Assembly (NCBI GenBank): GCA_963765725.1
Contig: CAVXXI010000003.1
Coordinates: 1,488,001 to 1,552,000, forward strand
Source: DASQEH01 sp963765725
GTDB taxonomy: Bacteria > Actinomycetota > Actinomycetes > Propionibacteriales > Nocardioidaceae
DNA: 64,000 bases
Direction of reading: 5' to 3'
The position numbers and the translations under genes were made by a program. Shown here in pieces: positions 36,010 to 43,303 of this stretch. Position 1 is the stretch's first letter; every line of letters starts with the position of its first letter. Below the pieces are notes generated by a model. The model was not told the origin of the DNA. It did not search any database and saw only the letters and a list, made by a program, of their open reading frames with translations.

Positions 36010-36795
36010 ATGTCGCCCGACCAACGCATGGCCGAAGGCACGAGCAATCGGTCTACGGAGGTGGCGGAGGACGACGTCGCACCCGAGCGTCAGCGCCTGG
36101 AGCTGAGCATCCCGCAGTTGCTCGCCGGAGCGCTCGCTGCGGCGTCCGCCGCTGTGGCGGCCTCCTGGCTGGGCGTTGCGGGCACCGTCACCGGTGCGGT
36201 CGTGGCCAGCATCGTGGTGTCGGTGAGCTCGGCCCTCTACAAGCACAGCCTCGAGCGGAGCTCGCAGGTGATCCGCGAAACGCTCCCCGTACTTCCCGTG
36301 CTCCCCGACCGGTACCGCAACGCGCACAGCGCGTCGACCGAGACCACCATGATCGAGCCGACGCCGCGTCCGAAGCGAGCACGTGGCTCGTCACCGGCCA
36401 ACGCGCGGAAGATCCGCTGGGGCGTGGTGGCGGTCTCGTCCCTGATGACCCTGGTCGTCGGGTTCGGCATCCTCACTGCCGTGGAGGCCGTGATCGGGCG
36501 GTCCGTGGAACAGCTCACAGGACATGACCAGGGCGGTGGAACCACGGTCAGCCAGATCTTCCACCACGGGAGCTCCAAGTCCGGGAACGACACCAAGCCG
36601 ACCACCCCAGCGCACACGACCAGTACTGGCGGCCCCTCTACCGCTCCGGCGACCACCTCGCCCGCCACGCAGCCGCCGACCACAGAGCCGCCCACCACCG
36701 CGCCGCCCTCGACCACGGCGCCACCCTCGACGGCCCCGGAGACGACCCAGCCGCCGGCCACGCAGCCCCCGGCCTCCTCCGGCGGCCCCAGCTGA
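36010..36795 (+). CDS. Membrane protein with Thr/Pro-rich C-terminal tail
   Basis: A 261-residue protein: an acidic N-terminus, a long hydrophobic region (LLAGALAAASAAVAASW to VASIVVSVSSALY), a basic loop, a second helix (VVAVSSLMTLVVGFGILTAVEAVIG) and about 70 residues of Thr/Pro/Ser repeats (PPTTEPPTTAPPSTTAPPS), probably an extracellular wall-spanning tail. ATG at 36010 follows AGGAGAGG. A TAGCCT box 7 nt before another ATG at 35934 suggests an alternative leaderless start in a different frame (MARKWPWHDDEGGG), so the N-terminus is uncertain. Confidence 0.7.
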   Translation: MSPDQRMAEGTSNRSTEVAEDDVAPERQRLELSIPQLLAGALAAASAAVAASWLGVAGTVTGAVVASIVVSVSSALYKHSLERSSQVIRETLPVLPVLPDRYRNAHSASTETTMIEPTPRPKRARGSSPANARKIRWGVVAVSSLMTLVVGFGILTAVEAVIGRSVEQLTGHDQGGGTTVSQIFHHGSSKSGNDTKPTTPAHTTSTGGPSTAPATTSPATQPPTTEPPTTAPPSTTAPPSTAPETTQPPATQPPASSGGPS

Positions 36796-36813
36796 GGTAG
36801 GCCCCCCACCGGT

Positions 36814-37076
36814 CGAGTGGGCGGGAATGTCGGCTCGAGTGGGCGGGAATGTCCGGTCGAGTGGGCGGGAATGTGACGAAGATGCCCGAGTGGGTGACCG
36901 CGCGACATGCACGCACGGGATGCTGCAGACTTAGGTGAGTCGCCCGCACGTGCACCCGCTCAGAGGCTGCACGATCATTTGCCTGGACGGCCGACACATT
37001 TGCACCCGCTCGGCCGCACATTTGCGCCCACTCGAGGCGACATATTCGCCCAGTCGACCCGGCATTTCCGCCCACT
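36814..37076. repeat. 22-bp repeat locus E, two facing arms
   Basis: Left arm 36814-36879: three near-identical CGAG units (core GAGTGGGCGGGAATGT). Right arm about 36991-37076: four units in the opposite orientation, two of them diverged (CATATTCGCCC, CATTTCCGCCC). The centre of about 110 bp includes further degenerate fragments. The 436-nt gap 36796-37231 holds this locus, a short inverted repeat and a possible 31-codon ORF. Confidence 0.83.
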
Positions 37077-37109
37077 CGGGCGATACGGCCCGTCTGGAGG
37101 GTAGACGAG

Positions 37110-37128
37110 TGACACCATAAGGGTGTCA
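37110..37128. promoter_or_regulatory. Operator-like inverted repeat upstream of the MFS gene
   Basis: TGACACC (37110-37116) and GGTGTCA (37122-37128) are perfect 7-bp arms around ATAAG, immediately before CATAAT. The AT-rich spot and position suggest a regulator site over a promoter. Confidence 0.5.
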
Positions 37129-37139
37129 TAATGGTGGCC

Positions 37140-37235
37140 ATGCGGTGTGAACGACGGAATCGGGCTCGAGCACTGGGTCGTCCACCCGAGCACCGTCGCA
37201 GCCCGCGAGATCTCACCACCGGCTCGTCGGCATGA
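37140..37235 (+). CDS. Possible 31-codon upstream ORF coupled to the MFS gene
   Basis: ATG at 37140 opens a very Arg-rich frame (MRCERRNRARALGRPPEHRR) that ends at a TGA overlapping the MFS start codon (ATGA). It could be a regulatory upstream ORF or the remnant of a regulator gene. Composition is unlike a normal protein, so support is weak. Confidence 0.3.
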   Translation: MRCERRNRARALGRPPEHRRSPRDLTTGSSA

Positions 37236-38506
37236 GAACGATCTGGCGCGTACTGGCCGATCACCGGGACTTCCGGCTGCTCCTCGGGGCCGGCCTGGTA
37301 TCGATGACCGGCGACTGGATCCTGGAGATCGGCCTCGCGTACTACATCTACGCCATCACGGGGTCCACGCTGGCGTCGGCCACTATGCTGCTGGCGTCCT
37401 TCGTCCCGCAGATCCTGTTCAGCTCGGTGGCCGGTGTCTTCGTGGATCGTTGGGACCGCAAGCGGACCATGATCGGCGCCAACCTGCTCCTGTGCGTGGG
37501 GCTCACCCCGCTCGTGCTCGTACATCGCGCCGACCAGGTCTGGATCGTGTACGTCGTGCTCATGTGGGAGGGCATCATCCAGGTCTTCTTCTCGCCCGCG
37601 GAGCAAGCGCTGGTCCCGCATCTCGTCTCTGACGACCGACTGGTAACCGCGAACGCGCTGAACGGGCAGAACGCCGACCTGTCCCGCCTGGTCGGGTCGG
37701 CCGTTGGAGGAGTCGTCGCGGGGTTGGGCGGCATCAGCGCGCTCGCCGCGGTCGATGCAGCGACATTCGTCCTCGCCGCATCGATGGTGGCAGCGGTACG
37801 CACGTCCGGCAGAGCCGTCGACTCGGAGGTAGCTCCCGAGACGTCGACGCGCGAGCTGGAGGGGCGGCTCATGCGGCTCTGGAATGAGTGGCTGAACGGG
37901 CTCCGTGCCGCCGCGTCGCAGCGCGTCCTGCGGGTGATCTTCGCGTTCGTACTGGTGACGAGCGTGGGCGAGGGCATCATGGGCACCCTGTTCGCCCCCT
38001 TCGTGCGCGACGTCCTCCATGGCAGCGCAGAGGCGTACGGGCTCATCGTGTCGGTCCAGGCCATCGGGGGCATCGCCGGCGGCCTCGTCGCGGCATCCGT
38101 GGGACACCGCGTGTCCGCGGCCCGCCTGTTCGGCTGGGGCTCGGTCGTCTTCGGGGTCGTCGACCTGACGATGTTCCTGTACCCGCTCGTGTGGGTCCAG
38201 GTCTGGCCCGCGGCCGTCTGCATGATCGTGGTCGGCGTTCCCGGCGCGCTGACGGTGGCCGGCTTCATGACGTTGTTCCAGCGCAGCACCGCCGACGCCT
38301 ATCGGGGCCGTGTGTTCGGGGCGATGGGACTCGTGCAGAGTGTCGCGATGGTCGTCGGCGCCGTCGGCGCCGGATTTCTCGGCAGCTCGGTGGGAATCGT
38401 GCCGGTGCTCGCGTTCCAGGGCGGTGGGTACCTGGTCGCGGGCTGCGCCATCGTGGTCCTGTTGCGAGAGGTCGCGCGTACGCCGGCCGAGCCGGCCGCG
38501 GTCTGA
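37232..38506 (+). CDS. MFS transporter, MFS_3/drug-exporter type
   Basis: A 424-residue membrane protein with about twelve helices. It begins RTIWRVLADHRDFRLLLGAGLVSMTGDWILEIGL and has VDRWDRKRTMIGANL, the loop 2-3 motif of this superfamily branch, which includes macrolide and enterobactin exporters. QRSTADAYRGRVFG precedes the last helices. Its substrate is unknown. ATG at 37232; the inverted repeat at 37110-37128 may control it. Confidence 0.88.
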   Translation: MRTIWRVLADHRDFRLLLGAGLVSMTGDWILEIGLAYYIYAITGSTLASATMLLASFVPQILFSSVAGVFVDRWDRKRTMIGANLLLCVGLTPLVLVHRADQVWIVYVVLMWEGIIQVFFSPAEQALVPHLVSDDRLVTANALNGQNADLSRLVGSAVGGVVAGLGGISALAAVDAATFVLAASMVAAVRTSGRAVDSEVAPETSTRELEGRLMRLWNEWLNGLRAAASQRVLRVIFAFVLVTSVGEGIMGTLFAPFVRDVLHGSAEAYGLIVSVQAIGGIAGGLVAASVGHRVSAARLFGWGSVVFGVVDLTMFLYPLVWVQVWPAAVCMIVVGVPGALTVAGFMTLFQRSTADAYRGRVFGAMGLVQSVAMVVGAVGAGFLGSSVGIVPVLAFQGGGYLVAGCAIVVLLREVARTPAEPAAV

Positions 38507-38552
38507 CCCGAGCCGCGCCGAAGAGCCGTGGCCGGCCGGCCCGCCTCTGCGG

Positions 38553-38558
38553 TACGCT
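38553..38558 (+). promoter_or_regulatory. -10 box TACGCT for the leuS leader
   Basis: TACGCT ends 6 nt before the GTG of the leader peptide at 38565, the same leaderless geometry seen at other genes here. The -35 region is weak. Confidence 0.5.
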
Positions 38559-38564
38559 TGGGAG

Positions 38565-38600
38565 GTGCGGAAGTCGCTGCTCCTTAGTTGGCCGCGCTGA
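38565..38600 (+). CDS. Leucine leader peptide of leuS (11 aa)
   Basis: GTG CGG AAG TCG CTG, then CTC CTT AGT, and so on to TGA, giving MRKSLLLSWPR with three leucine codons in a row (38577-38585). It lies before an intrinsic terminator and the leucyl-tRNA synthetase gene, so ribosome stalling at the leucine codons is the expected sensor. Leaderless leader peptides are known for amino-acid attenuators in Actinomycetota. Confidence 0.7.
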   Translation: MRKSLLLSWPR

Positions 38601-38623
38601 TCGAAGGTCTTCGACAGTGCGGC
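38591..38623 (+). promoter_or_regulatory. First attenuator hairpin, overlapping the leader peptide stop
   Basis: GCCGCGCTG (38591-38599) pairs with CAGTGCGGC (38615-38623), with one G-U pair, and TCGAA/TTCGA pair inside around GGTC. The left arm overlaps the last codons of the leader peptide, so a translating ribosome would prevent its folding. Confidence 0.6.
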
Positions 38624-38624
38624 T

Positions 38625-38649
38625 GCCCCTCATGCGTGAGGGGCTTTTT
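38625..38649 (+). terminator. Intrinsic terminator in the leuS leader
   Basis: GCCCCTCA (38625-38632), loop TGCG, TGAGGGGC (38637-38644), then TTTTT. An 8-bp GC-rich stem with a T run, 57 nt before the leuS ATG. It is the clearest Rho-independent terminator in the window and lies upstream, not downstream, of a gene. Confidence 0.85.
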
Positions 38650-38705
38650 CATGTCCCCAGCAACACCGCCGCGCCACCGCAGACCGGCCGAGGAGAGCAG
38701 CAGAG

Positions 38706-41209
38706 ATGACTGAGAATCGCAACCCCGAGCACAGCGCCGACGCGCGCGAGGTTTACGACGTCGAGGCCGCCCAGGAACGCTGGCAGAAGGTCTGGGACGA
38801 CCTGGACCCGTTCAGGGCCCTGGACGACGACAGCCGCGAGCGCCGCTACCTGCTGGACATGTTCCCGTACCCCTCGGGCGACTTGCACATGGGCCACGCC
38901 GAGGTGTTCGCGCTGGCCGACGTGATCGCGCGGTACTGGTTCCAGCAGGGCTTCGACGTGCTGCACCCCGTCGGCTGGGACTCGTTCGGACTGCCGGCGG
39001 AGAATGCCGCCATCAAGCGCAACGAGCATCCGTCCGAGTGGACGTACAAGAACATCGAAACCCAGGCGGACTCGTTCCGGCGCTATGCCATCTCGTTCGA
39101 CTGGTCTCGTCGCCTGCACACGTCCGACCCGGAGTACTACCGCTGGACACAGTGGCTGTTCTTGAAGCTGTACGAGCGGAAGCTGGCCTACCGCAAAGCC
39201 TCGGCCGTCAACTGGTGCCCGAACGACCAGACCGTCCTGGCCAACGAGCAGGTGGTCGGCGGTAGGTGCGAGAGATGTGGAGCGGAGGTCACCAAGCGCG
39301 ACCTGACGCAGTGGTACTTCAAGGTCACCGACTACGCCCAGCGCCTGTTGGACGACATGGAGCAGCTGCGTGGCCGCTGGCCCGAGCGGGTCCTGACCAT
39401 GCAGCGCAACTGGATCGGGCGGTCCGAGGGCGCTCACGTCGACTTCGTCATCGAGGGGCCCGACCGACCTCGCCAGCAGCCGGTCACCGTGTTCACCACG
39501 CGGCCGGACACCCTGTTCGGAGCGACGTTCTTCGTGGTCGCGGCCGACGCTCCCTTGGCGCGTGAGCTGTGCGTCGACGAGCATCGCGAGGCCTTCGAGG
39601 AGTACCTGGAGCAGGTCAAGCGAACGACCGACATCGACCGGTTGACCGAGGGGCGCGACAAGACGGGCGTCTTCTTGGGCGTCCACGCCGTCAACCCGGT
39701 CAACGGGGCCCGGATGCCCGTCTACGCAGCCGACTATGTGCTGGCCGACTACGGCACCGGCGCGATCATGGCGGTGCCCGGACAGGACCAGCGCGACTGG
39801 GACTTCGCCAAGAGGTTCGACCTGCCGATCGTCCGGACGGTCCAGCCTGCTGAGGGATTCGACGGTGAGGCGTACACCGGTGAGGGGCCGGCCATCAACT
39901 CCGCCAACGACGAGATCAGCCTGGACGGCCTGCAGGTCGACGACGCCAAGTCCGCGATCGTCGACTGGCTGGAGCAGAAGGGCGCGGGCCGCCGCACCGT
40001 CAACTTCCGGCTACGCGACTGGTTGGTGTCGAGGCAGCGGTACTGGGGTCCGCCGATCCCGATCATCCACTGTCCCAGCTGCGGCGAGGTACCGGTACCC
40101 GAGGACCAGCTGCCCGTCGAGCTGCCCGAGATGAAGGGCGAGGACCTGACCCCGAAGGGTGTCTCGCCACTGGCGTCGGCGACCGAGTGGGTCAACGTCG
40201 CCTGCCCGCGATGCGACGGTGCTGCGACGCGTGACACCGACACGATGGACACGTTCGTCGACTCGTCGTGGTACTACCTGAGGTACCCGACGCCGAACGA
40301 CGACAGCCAGGCCTTCGACATCGACGCGGTCCGCCGGTGGGAGCCGGTCGACCAGTACGTCGGCGGAGTGGAGCACGCGATCCTGCACCTGCTGTACGCG
40401 CGGTTCGTCACCAAGGCGCTGCACGACATGGGTTACCTCGACTTCGTCGAGCCCTTCTCGGCGATGCTGGTCCAAGGCGAGGTGCGCAACCTAGGGAAGG
40501 GGATGTCCAAGTCGCTGGGAAACGGCGTCGACCTGGGCGAGCAGATCTCCACGTACGGCGTGGACGCCGTGCGGCTGACGATGGTGTTCGCTGGCCCACC
40601 CGAGGACGACATCGACTGGTCGGACCTGTCACCGGGCGGTTCACTGCGCTTCCTGCAGCGGGCGTGGCGGTTGAGTGGCGACGTGACCAGCGAGCCGGTA
40701 CACCGCCCGACGGTGGCGACGTGTCGCTGCGGCGGGTGACGCACCGGATGATCTCGGAGTCGACGCAGCTGCTGGAGTCGTTGCGCTTCAACGTCGTGGT
40801 GGCCCGGGTGATGGAGTTGGTCAACGCCACCCGCAAGGCGATCGACACCGGGTGCGGCCCCGCCGACCCGGCCGTACGAGAGGCTGCGGAGACCGTTGCG
40901 ATCGTGCTGAGCCTGGTCGCGCCCTACACCGCCGAGGAGATGTGGTCCCGCTTGGGCCACGAGCCCACGGTGGCCAAGGCGGGCTGGCCGACCGCCCGCG
41001 ACGAGCTGCTGGTCGAGGACACCGTCACGTGCATCGTGCAGGTACAGGGAAAGGTGCGCGCGAAGCTGGACGTGTCGCCGTCGATCGGCGAGTCCGACCT
41101 GCAGGACCTGGCGATGGCCGAACGCAATGTCGTGCGGGCGATCGGCGACGCCTCGGTCCGGAAGGTGATCGTCCGGGCGCCTCGGGTGGTCAACATCGTC
41201 CTCGGCTGA
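38706..41209 (+). CDS. leuS: Leucyl-tRNA synthetase (one-base deletion near residue 668)
   Basis: Charges tRNA-Leu. HMGH at 61-64 and MSKS at 600-603 are the class I signatures; the editing domain has VFTTRPDTLFGATF and YGTGAIMAVPGQDQRDWDFA. The main frame runs to 40739, but its end is foreign. From about 40709 the protein continues in another frame (DGGDVSLRRVTHRMISESTQ) through the anticodon-binding helices to VRAPRVVNIVLG. Corrected length about 834 residues. Expression is probably set by the attenuator upstream. Confidence 0.94.
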
Positions 41210-41246
41210 CCGGATCGCGGAGGATCGGCGACCGATCGGCCGACGG

Positions 41247-41252
41247 TAGGGT
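41247..41252 (+). promoter_or_regulatory. -10 box TAGGGT of leaderless degV
   Basis: TAGGGT ends 6 nt before the degV ATG at 41259. Confidence 0.55.
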
Positions 41253-41258
41253 CGCGGG

Positions 41259-42107
41259 ATGCCCCGCTCGGTCGCCCTCGTCACCGACTCGACGTCGCTC
41301 GACGCCGTGCGGGCACGCAGCATCGCAGCGGTCGTGGTACCTCTGCAGGTGGTTATCGGCACCACCGCGTACGACGAGGGCGCCGAGGTGGAGCCGGAGA
41401 CGGTCGCGGCGGCGCTCAGGAGCCATACCACGGTCAGCACGAGCAGGCCGGCACCGGAGTCGTTCCTGCGCGTGTACGAAGAGGCAGCCCGGAGCGGGAT
41501 GAGCGCCGTGGTGTCGGTACACCTTTCCGCGGAGGTCTCCGGCACCTACGAGTCCGCACGGCTGGCGGCGCGCGATGCCTCGATTCCCGTGTACACGGTG
41601 GACAGCCGGCAGCTCGGCATGGGTACCGGCTTCGCGGTCGAGTCGGCCGCGCGGGCGCTGGATGCCGGGTCGGGTGCCGAGGAGGCGGCTGCTTGTGCTC
41701 GTGACCGCGCCGCGGCCACGACGGCGCTGTTCTACGTGGACACGCTCGAGTACCTGCGGCGCGGTGGGCGAGTCGGCGCGGCCGCGGCGCTGTTCGGCTC
41801 GGCACTGGCCGTGAAGCCGCTCCTGCGCATCGACGGCGGCACCATCGTGCCGCTGGAGAAGGTACGCACCTCAGCGAAGGCCATCTCGAGGCTCGAGGAG
41901 CTGGCGGTGGTGGCCGCCGGGCACCGGCGCGTCGACGTGGCCGTGTCGCATCTCGCCGACCCGAAGCGGGCGGGCTCGCTCGCGGATCGGCTGGCCGAGC
42001 GGGTACCCGGCCTGGCCGAGCTGGTCGTCACGGAGGTGGGCGCGGTCATCGGCGCACACGTAGGCCCGGGGATGCTGGGCGTCGTCGTGTCGCCCGTCTT
42101 GGCGTAG
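41259..42107 (+). CDS. DegV family fatty acid-binding protein
   Basis: A 282-residue two-domain protein. It begins SVALVTDSTSLDAVRARSI, has the ligand motif STSRPAPESFLRVYEEA with TSRP, then VDSRQLGMGTGFAVESAA and LEYLRRGGRVGAAAALFG, all DegV hallmarks. DegV proteins bind a fatty acid and deliver it to fatty-acid kinase (FakA in Firmicutes). No fakA-like gene is in the window. The start agrees with a leaderless promoter. Confidence 0.93.
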   Translation: MPRSVALVTDSTSLDAVRARSIAAVVVPLQVVIGTTAYDEGAEVEPETVAAALRSHTTVSTSRPAPESFLRVYEEAARSGMSAVVSVHLSAEVSGTYESARLAARDASIPVYTVDSRQLGMGTGFAVESAARALDAGSGAEEAAACARDRAAATTALFYVDTLEYLRRGGRVGAAAALFGSALAVKPLLRIDGGTIVPLEKVRTSAKAISRLEELAVVAAGHRRVDVAVSHLADPKRAGSLADRLAERVPGLAELVVTEVGAVIGAHVGPGMLGVVVSPVLA

Positions 42108-42310
42108 CCGGCTGGGCCGGCGCGTGCACGGCCGGCGCTAGGAGGGTACGCCGCCGTGGCGCGCCCGTCGTGGTCGACGGCTATGGCGCGTCATCGGGAT
42201 TTCCGCTCCGACGTCTACCTGCACGGCGCGGCGTCGTCCACCGTTGCGCGGCGCTCTCGGCCTCGTCCACAGGCCGCGCTCGACCTGGCCTGACGGAGGC
42301 AGGGCCGCCA

Positions 42311-42316
42311 TAGCCT
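42311..42316 (+). promoter_or_regulatory. -10 box TAGCCT of leaderless comEA
   Basis: TAGCCT ends 6 nt before the ATG at 42323. The rest of the 215-nt gap after degV has a GC-rich hairpin region (GCCGGC repeats near 42116-42136) and nothing else I can name. Confidence 0.55.
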
Positions 42317-42322
42317 CGACGC

Positions 42323-43303
42323 ATGTTCGGATGGCAGTCTCGTCCCGACCGTGACGCGGTCGCCGCGGCTCAGCGCAGGCTGGCTGCGATCGCGGCGTCG
42401 TTCGATGCCTCCCGGGCCGAGGGGGACGACCTGGGGCGCCCGGACTACGAGCCGGCAGTTGACGGGCCCGGCGGCGACAGTCGGGCCGCGCGCCTGGCAG
42501 ACGGTCCCACGGCCGCCGACGCCCCCGGCGGATGGTCACGCCCGCCGGAGGACGCCGGCGAGCGCGGCGTGGGCTCTGCCACCCCGGCGCGACATCTGGT
42601 TCAGTCGCGTCGCCGGCTGGGGCTGGGGCTGGGGGTCTCGCCGCACCAGGTCGCCCTGGTCGCGCTCGCTGTCGTCGTCATGGTCGCGCTGGCGGCGTGG
42701 TGGGTGCTGCGCTCGGTTCCCCACACCCAGCCGGTGCAGCTGTCCACCCAGCGCACCCTGCCCAGCTCGACGACCGCCGTGACCGCGCCACCCTCGCCCG
42801 CAGGTGCAACCTCGACGTCGGTCCCCTCGGGAGCCTCGACCGGGCCTGCTCCAGCGGCGTCGGCCACTGGATCTGTCGTCGTCGACGTCGCCGGTCGGGT
42901 GCGGCGCCCCGGCATCGTCCAGCTCCCCGCTGGGGCACGTGTCGTCGACGCTCTCCGGGCGGCAGGCGGAGCCAGGCCGGGCGTGCAGACCCGGTCGCTC
43001 AACCTCGCCCGGCCGCTCGTCGACGGGGAGCAGATCGTCGTCGGTCTGCGCGTACCTGCCGTGGGGAGTAGTCCCGGAACCGGTGTCACGCCGACAACAG
43101 GTAGCTCGATCGCGCCGGTGAACCTCAACACGGCGACCGCCGAGCAACTGGACACACTGCCCGGGATCGGTCCGGTGACGGCCCAGGCCATCTTGGACTG
43201 GCGGACGGAGAACGGGTCTTTCACCAGCGTCGACGAGCTGCTCGAGGTGTCCGGGATCGGTGATGCGACGCTCGCCGACATCGCGCCGTACGTCTATGTA
43301 TGA
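42323..43303 (+). CDS. comEA: ComEA family helix-hairpin-helix DNA-binding protein
   Basis: A 326-residue protein: a charged cytoplasmic N-terminus of about 110 residues, one membrane helix (VALVALAVVVMVALAAWWVL), a Thr/Pro/Ser linker, a SLBB-like domain (GSVVVDVAGRVRRPGIVQLP) and two C-terminal helix-hairpin-helix motifs (PVNLNTATAEQLDTLPGIG and LLEVSGIGDATLADIAPYV). In competent bacteria ComEA binds incoming DNA outside the membrane. The stop overlaps the comEC start. Confidence 0.93.
   Translation: MFGWQSRPDRDAVAAAQRRLAAIAASFDASRAEGDDLGRPDYEPAVDGPGGDSRAARLADGPTAADAPGGWSRPPEDAGERGVGSATPARHLVQSRRRLGLGLGVSPHQVALVALAVVVMVALAAWWVLRSVPHTQPVQLSTQRTLPSSTTAVTAPPSPAGATSTSVPSGASTGPAPAASATGSVVVDVAGRVRRPGIVQLPAGARVVDALRAAGGARPGVQTRSLNLARPLVDGEQIVVGLRVPAVGSSPGTGVTPTTGSSIAPVNLNTATAEQLDTLPGIGPVTAQAILDWRTENGSFTSVDELLEVSGIGDATLADIAPYVYV

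Noticed and set aside
38553..38705. T-box riboswitch before leuS
   Set aside because: No specifier loop or T-box consensus is visible; a leader peptide with three Leu codons explains the terminator better.
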